Source: Hyphomicrobiaceae bacterium
GTDB lineage: Bacteria > Pseudomonadota > Alphaproteobacteria > Rhizobiales > Hyphomicrobiaceae
Reading direction: 5' to 3'
DNA: 64,000 nt
Assembly: GCA_022842785.1 (NCBI GenBank)
Contig: JALHOW010000005.1
Location: 186,001-250,000, forward strand
A program made the translations under genes and the position numbers. The notes below the pieces were generated by a model. It was not told the origin of the DNA. It searched no databases and saw only the letters and a program-made list of their open reading frames with translations. This document shows, piece by piece, positions 39,348 through 49,633 of the stretch (position 1 is the stretch's first letter; the number at the start of each line of letters is the position of its first letter).

Positions 39348-40322
39348 TTACAATGCCGATGCTGATTTGCGCGGTGCCGGCAAGCTGGCCGGCGCCACGC
39401 CTGCCGATGCCGCCGGCGCGGCAGGTCGCGGCGACACCGCGATGCGATCGTCCACCCTCAGATCGATCACGCGCTGAGGTTCGCCGAGGAGGCTTGCGCT
39501 CTCGGCGCGCTCCAGGAAGCGGCCGAGAACCGCCGCCTCGCCCCCGGCGGGAAGATGAATGCGGCTGCCGTTGTCGAGATCGAGCGACCACCGGCGCTGG
39601 CCAACGCGCTCGGAAACGCGCACGCGCGCGGCGAGCGCAGGGTGCTTCTCGAACGCGGCGAGGAGGGCGTTGAGGGCTTCAGGCGCGCCGGCCCCCGAGA
39701 TACGCGGGAGTGCCTCCTGCGTCGAGGGCGCGACGCGCGCGAGCTCGCGCCCTTCGGCATCGACGAGGCTTGCGCTTCCATCGTTGAGCCAGACGGCGAT
39801 CGGCGTGCGCTCCGTAACGCGCACTTCGACGCTGCCCGGCAACACGCGCGTGACCGTCGCACGACGGACCCAAGCGAGGGCCTCGACACGGCGGCGCGCG
39901 GCTTCGGAATTATAGCGGAGCAGCGATGTCGGCCGGTCGAGCTGGAGCGCGGCAAAGATCTCGCGAACCTCGGTGTAGGCGTATCCTGTGACGTGGATCT
40001 CATCGACGCCGAGGCCGGCCATGATCATCAGTTCGTCGACGTGGGCGCTGAGCGGTGCGGACGCCGGCAGCGCACCGATGCGGCTCACGACGACGAACGC
40101 GGCGCCGCCAAGCAGAAGTGCAGCGCAGAACGTGGCCGGCATCCAGGATCGCCGATGGCGGGGTATCGCTGCCTGCGGGACGATTTCCTCTGGCAGAGCC
40201 GCGAGATCGGGCGCCGCAACGCGCGGGCGCGCCGTGGTGTGTGCGGGCGCGCGTAGGCGCTCGCGCTCGACTGCGCGCCACCAGAACCTCTGCTTATCGA
40301 GCCGCTCGCGCACGCCGTCCAT
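39348..40322 (-). CDS. ftsQ: Cell division protein FtsQ
   Basis: This is a bitopic inner-membrane divisome protein. It has a cytoplasmic N-terminal region of about 55 residues, one membrane helix (ATFCAALLLGGAAFVVVSRI) and a periplasmic POTRA domain with the pattern VDEIHVTGYAYTEVREIFAAL. An FtsQ beta domain with RRATVTRVLPGSVEVRVTERTPIAVW follows. At 324 residues it is longer than the E. coli protein (276) but normal for Alphaproteobacteria. The ribosome binding site is weak, so the start at 40322 is the best but not certain. An inverted repeat lies upstream in the ddl-ftsQ gap. Confidence 0.93.
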   Translation of the reverse strand: MDGVRERLDKQRFWWRAVERERLRAPAHTTARPRVAAPDLAALPEEIVPQAAIPRHRRSWMPATFCAALLLGGAAFVVVSRIGALPASAPLSAHVDELMIMAGLGVDEIHVTGYAYTEVREIFAALQLDRPTSLLRYNSEAARRRVEALAWVRRATVTRVLPGSVEVRVTERTPIAVWLNDGSASLVDAEGRELARVAPSTQEALPRISGAGAPEALNALLAAFEKHPALAARVRVSERVGQRRWSLDLDNGSRIHLPAGGEAAVLGRFLERAESASLLGEPQRVIDLRVDDRIAVSPRPAAPAASAGVAPASLPAPRKSASAL

Positions 40323-40409
40323 CCGCTGGGCTTTGCCGGCTCCGTCTCGACCGTCGCTTCCTGCGCAAGACGCAGGCGCGACCGGCTCGGAAGAGCTGGT
40401 GCACCACCG

Positions 40410-40434
40410 TTAACCATTTAGGCGATTTGGTTAA
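40410..40434. promoter_or_regulatory. Candidate CtrA-type site upstream of ftsQ
   Basis: TTAACCA (40410-40416) and TGGTTAA (40428-40434) form a perfect 7-base inverted repeat with an 11-base spacer, about 90 bases before the ftsQ start. TTAACCAT is the known half-site of the alphaproteobacterial cell-cycle regulator CtrA, which controls ftsQA in Caulobacter. The arrangement differs from the classic TTAA-N7-TTAA, so this is a candidate only. Confidence 0.45.
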
Positions 40435-40479
40435 TTTTCAGTAAAGGTTGCGCCCGCCACTCGGACTGGCGGCGCACTT

Positions 40480-41421
40480 TCAGCGCGCGATCGAGGCATC
40501 CTCGACGAGCCATGCAACGAGCTGGCCGAAGCTGAGACCCATATGCTGGCCAAGCTCCGGCACGAGCGACGTCGGCGTCATTCCGGGCTGAGTGTTGATC
40601 TCGAGGAAAGCCAGTTCTCCCGTCGCCTCATCCCAGCGGAAATCGGAGCGTGAAACGCCTCGGCAGCCGAGCGCGCGATGCGCCGCGAGCGTGTGGGTCT
40701 GAACGGCGCGGCGAATAGGATCGGGAATGCGCGCCGGCAGGATGTGCTTCGATCCGCCGGGTGCGTACTTCGCCTCGTAGTCGTAGAATTCGAGGTGATC
40801 GGCCGCCACGATATCGATGATCTCCGTCGCCTGATCGCCGATAACAGCGCAGGTCAGCTCACGTCCGGCGACGAACTTCTCGACCATGATCTGACCGTCC
40901 CGGCTGACCGGAACAGTGCGAATGGCCTCCGGAGGTCGATTGGCGCCGACCTTGACGATCACCACGCCGACGCTCGAGCCCTCAGCCACGGGTTTCGCGA
41001 CGTAGGGCGGCGGAAGCGCGTGATCGGTGAGTGCCGCATCCGGCGTCACGAGCACGCCTTGCGCAATCGGCACGCCGAGCGCAGTCACGATCTTCTTCGT
41101 GCGCTCCTTGTCCATGGCGATGGCGGACGCAAGCACGCCCGAGTGCGTATAGGGGATCTCCAGCACTTCGAGCAGGCCCTGCACGCAGCCATCCTCGCCC
41201 CAGCGTCCGTGCAACGCGTTGAAGCAGACATCCGGCTTGATCTCGACGAGCCGCGCCGCAAGATCGTGCCCCACATCGACGGGCGTCACGCGAAAGCCCT
41301 CGCCTTCGAGCGCCTTCAGACATTCGCGCCCCGAAGAAAGGCTGACCTCACGCTCAGCCGACCATCCGCCCATGAGCAAGGCGACATGCGGCTTATCGGA
41401 CGCCGTAACAGATGCGCTCAT
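40480..41421 (-). CDS. ddl: D-alanine--D-alanine ligase
   Basis: Ddl joins two D-Ala for the peptidoglycan stem peptide. It is an ATP-grasp enzyme of 313 residues. Motifs: [20 protein letters not shown] (N-terminal), [51 protein letters not shown] and [18 protein letters not shown]. The start at 41421 overlaps the murB stop (ATGA). The frame extends to 41496, but the conserved N-terminus begins soon after 41421. It sits in the order murB-ddl-ftsQ as expected. Confidence 0.97.
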   Translation of the reverse strand: MSASVTASDKPHVALLMGGWSAEREVSLSSGRECLKALEGEGFRVTPVDVGHDLAARLVEIKPDVCFNALHGRWGEDGCVQGLLEVLEIPYTHSGVLASAIAMDKERTKKIVTALGVPIAQGVLVTPDAALTDHALPPPYVAKPVAEGSSVGVVIVKVGANRPPEAIRTVPVSRDGQIMVEKFVAGRELTCAVIGDQATEIIDIVAADHLEFYDYEAKYAPGGSKHILPARIPDPIRRAVQTHTLAAHRALGCRGVSRSDFRWDEATGELAFLEINTQPGMTPTSLVPELGQHMGLSFGQLVAWLVEDASIAR

Positions 41422-42377
41422 CGCGCGTGCTCCTCGACGAGGGCGACGCCGACAGCATGACCGGGAAGGGCCTCGCCGACGCGCACAATCTCCCATTGCA
41501 GCTCGATGCCGCTCGACGCGCGCACGCGCGCCCGTACGGTCTCACCGAGCCGTTCGATGTCTTCGGCAGTCGCTTTTTGGTCGTTGATCAGGAAGTTGCA
41601 GTGCATCTCCGAGACCATGGCGCCGCCAACGCGCAGGCCACGACAGCCGGCCGCATCGACGAGCTTCCAGGCGCTGTTGTCGGGTGGGTTCTTGAACGTC
41701 GAGCCGCCGGTGCGTTCCTTGATCGGCTGATGCTTCTCGCGATAGGCCGCGACCTCGTCCATGGAGCGCGCGATGTCCTCAGGCTCGCCCGGCGTGCCTT
41801 GGAAAGTCGCGCCGGTGAAGATCCAGTCGCGCGGCACGCTGCTGCGACGGTACGTAAAGCCCATATCGGCGTTGGATAGCTCGTGTATGCGCCCCTCGCG
41901 ATCAACGGCACGCGCGGAAAGCAGCACGTCCTTCGTCTCGCTACCGTGGGCGCCTGCGTTCATGCGGAGTGCACCCCCGATGCCACCGGGAATACCGCGA
42001 TAGAACGAGAGGCCGGCAATACCGGCGTCCGCCGATGCACGCGCGATCTTCACGTCGGGCACCGCCGTGCCGGCGCGGATGCACGAATCTCCGAGCAGCT
42101 CGATCTCGCCGAAGCCGCGACCGAGGCGCACAACGACACCACGCACACCGGCATCGCGCACGAGCAGATTCGAGCAGAGGCCGATGACGAAAACCGGCAC
42201 TTCCGCAGGTGCCTGCGACATGAAATAGGCGAGGTCGGCCTCGTCGGCAGGCGTGTAGAGCACCTCCGCCGATCCGCCGACGCGGAACCACGTGATGTCT
42301 TTGAGTGGCGCATCTGGAACAAGACGCCCGCGCAGCTTTGGCATCAAGGCCTGCAACTCGGCAGCGAGGCTCGACAT
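41418..42377 (-). CDS. murB: UDP-N-acetylmuramate dehydrogenase (UDP-N-acetylenolpyruvoylglucosamine reductase)
   Basis: MurB reduces enolpyruvyl-UDP-GlcNAc to UDP-MurNAc using NADPH and FAD. The 319-residue protein shows the FAD-domain motifs [34 protein letters not shown] and [18 protein letters not shown]. The type IIa feature GSTFKNPP contains the catalytic Ser. Start at 42377, 2 bases past the murC stop. It overlaps ddl by four bases. The enzyme is cytoplasmic and acts just before MurC. Confidence 0.96.
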   Translation of the reverse strand: MSSLAAELQALMPKLRGRLVPDAPLKDITWFRVGGSAEVLYTPADEADLAYFMSQAPAEVPVFVIGLCSNLLVRDAGVRGVVVRLGRGFGEIELLGDSCIRAGTAVPDVKIARASADAGIAGLSFYRGIPGGIGGALRMNAGAHGSETKDVLLSARAVDREGRIHELSNADMGFTYRRSSVPRDWIFTGATFQGTPGEPEDIARSMDEVAAYREKHQPIKERTGGSTFKNPPDNSAWKLVDAAGCRGLRVGGAMVSEMHCNFLINDQKATAEDIERLGETVRARVRASSGIELQWEIVRVGEALPGHAVGVALVEEHAR

Positions 42378-42379
42378 GA

Positions 42380-43816
42380 TCAGCCAGCGCTCCCGACGCG
42401 CAGCGGGATTGCGGCGAGCCAGTCCGGCAGTGCGTGCGCCCATTCCGTCGAGTTTCCTGCCCCCATGCAGATCACCATGTCGCCGGGACCGGCCAGATTG
42501 CGCAGGGCGGGCACGATATCCTGCGGCGTATCGACGGCCACAACACTGCGATGCCCGGATCGTGCGATGCCCTCAGCGAGGCTCTTCGCACTGATCCCTT
42601 CAATCGGCGGCTCACCAGCCGAATAGAGCGGCGCAACGACGACGTGATCCGCATCCTTGAAGCAGGCGGAAAACTCATCGAACAGCGATTTCACGCGCGT
42701 GTAGCGATGCGGTTCGACCACGGCGATGACACGGCCCTGGGTGCCAGCGCGTGCGGCGCCGAGCACGGCCGCGATCTCGACCGGGTGATGGCCGTAGTCG
42801 TCGAAGATTTGCGCGCCGTTCCACGTGCCCGTCGGCTGGAAGCGGCGCTTCACACCTGAGAAGCTCGCCATCGCACCGCGAATGACCTCGTCCTTGATGC
42901 CGGCCTCTGCCGCGACGCCGATCGCAGCGAGCGCGTTGAGCGCGTTGTGCGCGCCGGGCACGGGGACGACCCAATCCTTCAGATCGCGCGCGCCCCCCAT
43001 GACGCTCTCGCCAAGAGTCGCGTCGAAGATCGTGCGGGCACCCTCGACACGCACGCGCGTCAGCACAAGATCGGCCGTCGGATCGACGCCATACGTGAGC
43101 AAGCGGCGGCCATCGCGACGCAATTGCAGCTCCTCGATCATCGCCCGCGCGACCGGATGGTCGATGCACGTCATGGCGAGGCCGTAGAAGGGAATGTTGC
43201 GATAGAAGGCGCGATAGGCGTCGTGCATTTCCTCGACCGTACCGAAGTAGTCGAGGTGCTCGGGATCGATGTTCGTAACGACGCCGATCTGCGAGGGGAT
43301 CTTGATGAAGGTGCCGTCCGATTCGTCCGCCTCGACGACCATCCACGGCCCAGCGCCGAGGCGCGCATTCGAGCCCCAGGTATTGATGATGCCGCCGGTG
43401 ATGACGGTCGGTTCCAACCCGGCTTCGACGAAAATGTGCGCGACCAGCGATGTCGTCGTCGTCTTGCCGTGCGTGCCGGTGATCGAGACCGTCGAGTAGA
43501 GGCGCATGAGCTCGGCGAGCATCTCCGCGCGGCGGATAATCGTCAGGCCTTTCTCGCGCGCCGCCTTGAGCTCCGGATTGGTGTCCTTCACGGCCGTCGA
43601 GATCACGACATATCGCGCGCCGACGAGGTTCACACCGTCATGGCCGACGAATACGCGGATGCCCTTGGCGCGGAGGCGCTTGACGTTGGCACTGTCCTTC
43701 TGGTCGCTGCCCTGTACCGTGTGGCCCTTGGCGCGCAGGATCTCCGCGATGGCACTCATGCCGATGCCGCCGATGCCGATGATGTGGAATGTGCCCGGTT
43801 CGCTCGGTATCTGCAT
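42380..43816 (-). CDS. murC: UDP-N-acetylmuramate--L-alanine ligase
   Basis: MurC adds L-Ala to UDP-MurNAc, the first stem residue. The 478-residue protein has the Rossmann-like [17 protein letters not shown] near the N-terminus, the Mur ligase P-loop [14 protein letters not shown] and the EADESDGTF motif. [13 protein letters not shown] and [14 protein letters not shown] lie in the C-domain. The start at 43816 has AGAAGGCTGGACGGGC upstream. A GTG at 43867, overlapping the murG stop by four bases (GTGA), is a serious alternative adding 17 residues. Confidence 0.95.
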   Translation of the reverse strand: MQIPSEPGTFHIIGIGGIGMSAIAEILRAKGHTVQGSDQKDSANVKRLRAKGIRVFVGHDGVNLVGARYVVISTAVKDTNPELKAAREKGLTIIRRAEMLAELMRLYSTVSITGTHGKTTTTSLVAHIFVEAGLEPTVITGGIINTWGSNARLGAGPWMVVEADESDGTFIKIPSQIGVVTNIDPEHLDYFGTVEEMHDAYRAFYRNIPFYGLAMTCIDHPVARAMIEELQLRRDGRRLLTYGVDPTADLVLTRVRVEGARTIFDATLGESVMGGARDLKDWVVPVPGAHNALNALAAIGVAAEAGIKDEVIRGAMASFSGVKRRFQPTGTWNGAQIFDDYGHHPVEIAAVLGAARAGTQGRVIAVVEPHRYTRVKSLFDEFSACFKDADHVVVAPLYSAGEPPIEGISAKSLAEGIARSGHRSVVAVDTPQDIVPALRNLAGPGDMVICMGAGNSTEWAHALPDWLAAIPLRVGSAG

Positions 43817-43863
43817 TGCCCGTCCAGCCTTCTCTTGTCCCCATTCGTGACGGCGCGAATCAC

Positions 43864-44979
43864 TCACGCGCGATTCGCCATCCGCACACCAATCAACTCT
43901 TCCGCGAGGTCAGCGAGCCGCACCACGGCATCAGGCCGACCGAGCTGCTTGGCCGCACTGGAAGCGGCCGACAGTACAGTCGGTCGCTCCATGAGCGAAG
44001 AAATTGTTTCGCATAGCTTTTCCGCGCTCAGGTTTTTCTGCTCGATGCACCAGCCCGCACTGGCGTCGGCGAGCCGCGTGGCATTGCGGAGCTGATCGTT
44101 GTCCACCGCGTGCGGCAGCGGCACGAGCACGGCGGGCCTGCCGAGCACGGTCAGCTCGGCGATGCTCGACGCGCCCGCGCGGCCGACAACGAGATGAGCA
44201 TTGGCCATGCGCTCGGGAAGATCCTTGAAGAAGGTCTGAAGCTCGGCCGTAACGCCAGACGCCGCGTAGGCGTTGCGCACGTCGGTGAGATCCTCCTCGC
44301 GGCACTGCTGGACAATGCGCAGGCGGGCCCGCTGATTAAGAGTCAGCTGCTCAATGGCAGGAGGCACCGCCTCGGAGAAGTAGCGCGCGCCCTGGCTGCC
44401 GCCGAACACGAGGAGGTTGAACGGCTCATCCGCCTCCGCCGCCCGATATGGCCGCGCGCTCCAATCGATCACGGCATCACGAACGGGATTGCCGGTGAAG
44501 CGCACGCGGGAGGCGAGCTTCTCGGACAAAAGCGCCGTCTGCTCGAATGATGTGGCGATCCGCGAAACCCGTGGCGCGAGCATCCGGTTGGCGCGGCCGA
44601 GTACGGCATTCGCCTCATGAATGGCGGTCGGTATGCGACGAAGCTTTGCCGCGACGAGGGGTGGGAACGTCGGATATCCACCGAAGCCAATGACGGCGCC
44701 TGGTCGCACGCGGCCGAGCAAACGGTAGGCCGCGCGTACACCGTTCGATAGCGCCAGGATGGTCTTGGCTGCAGCTACAGGGGACCGCCCCGCGAGCGTC
44801 GCAGCAGGCACGGTATGGATGGCGCGCGCGGGAAATCCGGTGCCATAGCGATCGCCACGCTCGTCCGTCACGAGGTCGACTGCGACCCCGCGCCTTCCAA
44901 GCTCCTGCGCCAGAGCAAAGGCTGGAAACAGATGCCCACCCGTGCCCCCGGCGGCCAGCATGACCGACTTGTCCCCCAC
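43864..44979 (-). CDS. murG: UDP-GlcNAc--lipid I N-acetylglucosaminyltransferase
   Basis: MurG transfers GlcNAc to lipid I to give lipid II at the inner face of the inner membrane. The roughly 371-residue GT-B protein has MLAAGGTGGHLFPAFALA at the N-terminus and IGFGGYPTFPPLVAA. LVFGGSQGARYFSEAVP is the hinge and VGRAGASSIAELTVLGRPAVLVPLPHAVDNDQ the donor site. The GTG at 44979 has AAGGAG five bases upstream. A GTG at 44985 is nearer to that sequence and less likely. Confidence 0.96.
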   Translation of the reverse strand: MGDKSVMLAAGGTGGHLFPAFALAQELGRRGVAVDLVTDERGDRYGTGFPARAIHTVPAATLAGRSPVAAAKTILALSNGVRAAYRLLGRVRPGAVIGFGGYPTFPPLVAAKLRRIPTAIHEANAVLGRANRMLAPRVSRIATSFEQTALLSEKLASRVRFTGNPVRDAVIDWSARPYRAAEADEPFNLLVFGGSQGARYFSEAVPPAIEQLTLNQRARLRIVQQCREEDLTDVRNAYAASGVTAELQTFFKDLPERMANAHLVVGRAGASSIAELTVLGRPAVLVPLPHAVDNDQLRNATRLADASAGWCIEQKNLSAEKLCETISSLMERPTVLSAASSAAKQLGRPDAVVRLADLAEELIGVRMANRA

Positions 44980-45006
44980 GTCCACTCCTTCCCCTAGAAC
45001 GCGACC

Positions 45007-46179
45007 TTAGCGCGCATTGCGGCCAATCGGCGGCAGCGGGCTGGCTGCGACCTTCGGTCGGCTGACGATGCGCGGATCCGTGCGCCGGCGCACGAGCGCC
45101 AGCAGCATCCCAACCGTGAGCGAAGCCGCGATCATCGACGAGCCGCCAGCTGAAATGAACGGCAGCGTCATACCCTTGGCCGGCACGAGACCGACATTGA
45201 CCGCCATATTGATCGACGCCTGCAGCGCGATCAGCAGCGCAAGGCCATTCACGGCCAGATGCGTGAAGGGGTCGCGGCGATCACGGTAGCGCGCGAGCGC
45301 GCGGCCGACGACGAATGCGAAGAGCGCAATCAGCAGCAGGCAGGCGACGGCACCGTACTCTTCAGCCACCACCGCGAAGATGAAGTCCGTGTGCGCGTCG
45401 GGCAGCACGGACTTGATTGTCCCCTCACCGGGACCGCGCCCGAAGAAGCCACCTTCGGCGAAGGATTGGATGGCCCGGTCCGTCTGGAAAGTGTCGCCCG
45501 AGGCCGGATCGAGAAAGCGTGCGACGCGGCCGCGGACGTGCGGGAATGCGAAGTAGGCGGCCGTAAGCCCGCCGATGCAGAGACCGCCGAAACCGAGCGC
45601 CAACACAATAGGCTGGCCCGAAATGAAGAAGAGCGCGCCGAACACAAGCGTCAGCAGGAGCCACTGGCCGACATCGGGCTGGCGCAGGAGCAGGGCGGCC
45701 GCAACGATATAGACGCCGAACGCGATCGGCACCATGCCGGTGCCCGGGCGGGCGCGCGACTCGGCAAAAAGCCACGCGACGACGACCGCGAACGCGGGTT
45801 TCAGCAGCTCGGAAGGCTGCAATGAGAACCCGGCAAAGCGAACCCAGCGCCGCGCACCATTGACCTCCGGCCCATAGAGGACCGCCGCCACCATGAGCAG
45901 AAGCGCCACGCCGAGCAGCACGGTCGCGAGCGTGAGCACACCGCGTGCATCGAGTAGTGAAACGGCAAGCATCAGCAGGATGCCGGCCAGGGCAAAGACG
46001 AGATGGCGTTCGACGAAGTGGAATGTCGGCAAGCCCTTGCGCGTCGCGACTGCAGGGCTCGCGGCAAGCGAGAGAACGATGCCAATGCCGATCAGCGCCA
46101 GTACGGCTATGAGCAGGACACGGTCGACCGAGAACCACCACTCGGTGACGACACTGCGATCATCGCGGGCGAGCCGCAT
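45007..46179 (-). CDS. ftsW: Septal SEDS glycosyltransferase FtsW
   Basis: This is a 390-residue SEDS polytopic membrane protein with about 10 membrane segments that polymerises septal glycan with FtsI. Family patterns: GIGIVLSLAASPAVA, NGARRWVRFAGFSLQPSELLKPAFAVVVAW (with the conserved ARRW and QPSE), VLPDAHTDFIFAVVAEEYG and TLPFISAGGSSM. The ATG at 46179 overlaps the murD stop by one base (TGATG). In dcw order it sits between murD and murG as usual. Confidence 0.97.
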   Translation of the reverse strand: MRLARDDRSVVTEWWFSVDRVLLIAVLALIGIGIVLSLAASPAVATRKGLPTFHFVERHLVFALAGILLMLAVSLLDARGVLTLATVLLGVALLLMVAAVLYGPEVNGARRWVRFAGFSLQPSELLKPAFAVVVAWLFAESRARPGTGMVPIAFGVYIVAAALLLRQPDVGQWLLLTLVFGALFFISGQPIVLALGFGGLCIGGLTAAYFAFPHVRGRVARFLDPASGDTFQTDRAIQSFAEGGFFGRGPGEGTIKSVLPDAHTDFIFAVVAEEYGAVACLLLIALFAFVVGRALARYRDRRDPFTHLAVNGLALLIALQASINMAVNVGLVPAKGMTLPFISAGGSSMIAASLTVGMLLALVRRRTDPRIVSRPKVAASPLPPIGRNAR

Positions 46180-47597
46180 CAGCCCTCTCCGCCCTTGACA
46201 AGATCGGCAACGAGCGCGCGAAACACGTCTCCGCGGTGGCCATAGCTCTTGAACTGGTCATAGGAGGCGCACGCCGGCGAGAGCAGCACGACGGGCTCGG
46301 CGGCGCTGCTGGCAGTGGCATCGCGCGCGGCAGCAGCGAGCGCCTTGTCGAGCGTGCCAGCTTGCTCATAGGGCACGCGGCCGTCGAGCGTACGCGCAAA
46401 ATCATCAGCCGCTTTGCCGATGAGATAGGCCTTGGCGACGCGTGGGAAGCACTCGGCAAGTGTCGTGATGCCGCCTTCCTTGGGCGTACCGCCGAGGATC
46501 CAATAAATATCGCGCGGCCACGAGGTCAGCGCTTTCTCGGTGGAATCGGCGTTCGTTGCCTTGCTGTCGTTGATGAACAGCACGCTGCCCTTACGCCCAA
46601 CCTCCTCCATGCGGTGCGGCAGCCCCGGAAACGTGCGGAACGCCTCGACGTGATCGGCCATTGCGATGTTCGGCAGAGCAAGAGACGCAGTGGCGAGCGC
46701 CGCCAGCGCATTCTGCATGTTGTGCCCACCACGGAGCGAGCCGATGCCATCGAGGCTGCCGACATCGACCGGCAAGGCATCCACAGCAGCGAAATGGAGG
46801 TGGCTGTCCTCGCCATAGAACAGTGGAACATCGCTGGGGCGCACGCCGAGACTGCTGATCGCCGTCACCGGAACGCCATCGTCGGTGGCACGATCGGCGA
46901 TCGCGGAACTCAACGGCTCGTCGATGCCGATGACGGCAGCGGCGGAGCGCTCGATCAGGCTTTCCTTGATGGCTACGTAACGCGACATCGTTCCGTGCCG
47001 ATCGAGATGATCAGGCGAAAGGTTCAGCAGCACACCGATGGTGGGCGCGAGCGACGGTGTCAGGTCGATCTGGAAGGTGCTCATCTCGAGCACGTAGATG
47101 CGTGATGCGTTCGGTGATGCAAGATCGAGCACCGGCACGCCGATATTGCCGCCCATCTGCACGTCTGCACCTGCCGCAGTCAGCGTGTGCGCGATGAGCG
47201 CCGTGGTCGTGGATTTGCCGTTCGTGCCGGTGATGCAGATCACCTGCGAGGTCGGCGCCAACCGCGCCCGCTCGCGGAAGAACAGCTCGATATCCCCGAT
47301 GACCTCGATGCCAGCCTCGCGGGCGCGCTTAACGGTCCAATGCGGCTCGGGATGTGTCAGCGGCACGCCCGGCGCGAGAATCAGTGCAGCGAAGCGGCTC
47401 CAGTCGACCGCCGCCAGATCGACGATTGGGATACCGTCGGCGGCGGCGCCTGCGCGCCCGCCTTCGCCGTCATCCCAGGCCGCAATCGTAGCGCCCCCGG
47501 CCTGCAGCGCGCGGCAAGTCGAGCGGCCGGAGGCCCCGAGCCCGAACACGGCAACCTCGCGGCCCGTGAATGAGGTGACGGGAATCATGGGTTGCAT
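46179..47597 (-). CDS. murD: UDP-N-acetylmuramoylalanine--D-glutamate ligase
   Basis: MurD adds D-Glu to UDP-MurNAc-L-Ala. The protein (about 472 residues) has the N-domain VAVFGLGASGRSTCRALQ, the P-loop ITGTNGKSTTTALIAHTL, the NLSPDHLDRHGTM motif and FINDSKATNADSTEKAL in the C-domain. The exact start is uncertain: three Met occur before VTSFTGREVAV (47615, 47597, 47588). 47597 has CAGGTACT before it. The stop overlaps ftsW. Upstream, an unrelated gene separates it from mraY. Confidence 0.95.
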   Translation of the reverse strand: MQPMIPVTSFTGREVAVFGLGASGRSTCRALQAGGATIAAWDDGEGGRAGAAADGIPIVDLAAVDWSRFAALILAPGVPLTHPEPHWTVKRAREAGIEVIGDIELFFRERARLAPTSQVICITGTNGKSTTTALIAHTLTAAGADVQMGGNIGVPVLDLASPNASRIYVLEMSTFQIDLTPSLAPTIGVLLNLSPDHLDRHGTMSRYVAIKESLIERSAAAVIGIDEPLSSAIADRATDDGVPVTAISSLGVRPSDVPLFYGEDSHLHFAAVDALPVDVGSLDGIGSLRGGHNMQNALAALATASLALPNIAMADHVEAFRTFPGLPHRMEEVGRKGSVLFINDSKATNADSTEKALTSWPRDIYWILGGTPKEGGITTLAECFPRVAKAYLIGKAADDFARTLDGRVPYEQAGTLDKALAAAARDATASSAAEPVVLLSPACASYDQFKSYGHRGDVFRALVADLVKGGEG

Positions 47598-47633
47598 AGT
47601 ACCTGAATCGGACACCGGTTGGCGCGGTCCATC

Positions 47634-48527
47634 TCACCGCAGGCGGCTCATATCCACCTGGAAGACCACGGGAAAGAACGTCGCCCAGGCGAGCCAGCGC
47701 TTGGAACCGGCCTCGCTGACGGTCCACAGGTGCCCCTTGGAGTCGAAGCCGATGTCCTCCGTACCGGCAGGGAGCGCATGGCGAGCGAGGACGGCGCCGG
47801 TCTTCTGATCGAGCCGGACGAGTTCGCCGAAACTGCCGCTGCTGCGCGTGATCCAGAGCTGGCCCTTGGCATCGAAGGCCGCTCCCTGGGCCCGCTGCGG
47901 CACAACGACCGAGGCATCCGCATCCTGCTCATTGATCTCGGATTTCAGCTTGGCCAGAGGGAAACGATAGAGCCGAGGTTCACCAAACGTCTCATATGTG
48001 CCGAGCCAAAGCGCGTCGCCCGAGCCCGCAGCGAACGAGCCCTTCACCTGTCCCGTGAGGCGGATATGGCGCACGACCTTGCCGATACCGGCACTGGCCG
48101 GGACATCGAGCTGGATCTCGAAGATGTCGCGCGTGTCAGCGACCCAGATATGCCCCGGCGCACCTCTGGCGGCACCACCCGCATGACCACAACGCGCGGG
48201 GAGATCGAGGACACCGGTAACCTGCCCACTGGCGGTGTTGAGCCGGTAGAGGCGGCAAGGCCCGCGCCCGGCGTTGTCGACGCTCTTGTACGCGGCGACA
48301 TAGACGGCATCGTCCACGACCGTCAGTCCCTGCGGGACGAAGCCCTCGTCGAGGCCCGGCATCCAGATCCGCCGCAGGATCGCCGCCTCATTCGGCAGCG
48401 GCCCATCGGGCATCAGACCCAGCTTCTTGTCCGTGTAAGTCGGTGCCGTGCCGAGCGGCATCTCTGCGAAGGCTGCTGATGTCATGAGCGCGACCGCAAG
48501 CGAAAACGAAAGTCCCAGGCGAAGCAT
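47634..48527 (-). CDS. Secreted beta-propeller-like protein inside the dcw cluster
   Basis: The 297-residue precursor has a clear Sec signal peptide (LGLSFSLAVALMTSAAFAE, cleavage after AFA). Repeated blade-like strands follow: FVPQGLTVVDDAVYVAAY, GHIWVADTRDIFEI, DALWLGTY, QGAAFDAKGQLWITRSSG and DIGFDSKGHLWTVSEAG. This suggests a 5-6-bladed propeller of the SMP-30/NHL or Vgb type. I do not recognise a specific family or catalytic residues. It should be periplasmic. It lies between mraY and murD on the same strand with short gaps (23 and 36 bases), so it is likely co-transcribed with cell-wall genes. It is not a known dcw member. Confidence 0.8.
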   Translation of the reverse strand: MLRLGLSFSLAVALMTSAAFAEMPLGTAPTYTDKKLGLMPDGPLPNEAAILRRIWMPGLDEGFVPQGLTVVDDAVYVAAYKSVDNAGRGPCRLYRLNTASGQVTGVLDLPARCGHAGGAARGAPGHIWVADTRDIFEIQLDVPASAGIGKVVRHIRLTGQVKGSFAAGSGDALWLGTYETFGEPRLYRFPLAKLKSEINEQDADASVVVPQRAQGAAFDAKGQLWITRSSGSFGELVRLDQKTGAVLARHALPAGTEDIGFDSKGHLWTVSEAGSKRWLAWATFFPVVFQVDMSRLR

Positions 48528-48550
48528 GGCGTACCTCGTGTGCGCGGGCC

Positions 48551-49633
48551 TCAGCGCAGCTTGAGTGTCGCAAGGCCGATCAGCGCCAACACGACCGAAA
48601 TGATCCAGAAGCGCACCACGACCGTCGATTCGTGCCAGCCCTTCTGCTCGAAATGATGGTGCAAGGGCGCCATTCGAAAAACACGCCGGCCGGTCAGCTT
48701 GAAGGACGCCACCTGGATGAGCACAGAGAGCGTTTCGAGCACGAAGAGGCCACCGACGATGGCCAGCACGATCTCATGCTTGGTCGCGACGGCGATCGCG
48801 CCGAGCGCACCACCGAGTGCGAGCGAACCGGTATCGCCCATGAAGATCATGGCGGGCGGGGCGTTGAACCAGAGGAAGCCCAACCCCGCACCGAGCAGCG
48901 CCCCACAGACGACAGAAAGCTCACCGACGCCTGCCACGTAGTGAATCTGCAGATAACCCGAGAACCGCACGTTACCGACGAGATAGGCGATCAACCCGAA
49001 CGTCGCTGCCGCGATCATGACGGGCACGATCGCAAGGCCGTCGAGGCCGTCGGTCAGGTTCACGGCATTGCCCGCGCCGGCGATGACGAACATCCCGAGA
49101 ACCACAAAGAGAAAGCCGAGCGGAACGAGGACGTTCTTGAAGAAGGGGATCGTCAATGCGTCGGAAAAGCCTGGAGCGCCGAGCTGCATGACGGCGTACG
49201 TAGCAACGCCCGCGACCGCGAACTCGAGACCGAGGCGGCCCTTACCGCCGAAGCCGTTGGTCGTCTGTTTGGTGACTTTGAGGTAGTCGTCATAAAAGCC
49301 GATTGCCCCGAAAGCGAGCGTGACGCCGAGCACGATCCAGACATAAGGGTTCGACCAGTTCGCCCAGAGCAGCGTCGATACCGTGACGCCGGCGAGGATC
49401 ATGAGCCCGCCCATGGTCGGCGTGCCCTTCTTCGAGAAGTGGCTCTTCGGTCCGTCCTCGCGGATGGGCTGGCCCTTGCCCTGCTTGACGCGCAGAAGGT
49501 CGATAATGGCGGGCCCGAACAGGAACACAAACAGCAGCGCCGTCATGATCGCCCCGCCGGTGCGGAACGTGATGTAGCGAAACACATTCAGCGGGCTGAA
49601 CTGGTCGCTGAACGTGACGAGCTCGTAGAGCAT
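48551..49633 (-). CDS. mraY: Phospho-N-acetylmuramoyl-pentapeptide transferase
   Basis: MraY links phospho-MurNAc-pentapeptide to undecaprenyl phosphate to make lipid I. The 360-residue integral membrane protein has about 10 helices. It shows [12 protein letters not shown], the GFYDDYLK Asp pair, [13 protein letters not shown] and the [11 protein letters not shown] loop. The length equals the E. coli protein. In this window it is the first gene of the minus-strand envelope cluster; murF, normally just upstream, is not there. Confidence 0.97.
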   Translation of the reverse strand: MLYELVTFSDQFSPLNVFRYITFRTGGAIMTALLFVFLFGPAIIDLLRVKQGKGQPIREDGPKSHFSKKGTPTMGGLMILAGVTVSTLLWANWSNPYVWIVLGVTLAFGAIGFYDDYLKVTKQTTNGFGGKGRLGLEFAVAGVATYAVMQLGAPGFSDALTIPFFKNVLVPLGFLFVVLGMFVIAGAGNAVNLTDGLDGLAIVPVMIAAATFGLIAYLVGNVRFSGYLQIHYVAGVGELSVVCGALLGAGLGFLWFNAPPAMIFMGDTGSLALGGALGAIAVATKHEIVLAIVGGLFVLETLSVLIQVASFKLTGRRVFRMAPLHHHFEQKGWHESTVVVRFWIISVVLALIGLATLKLR

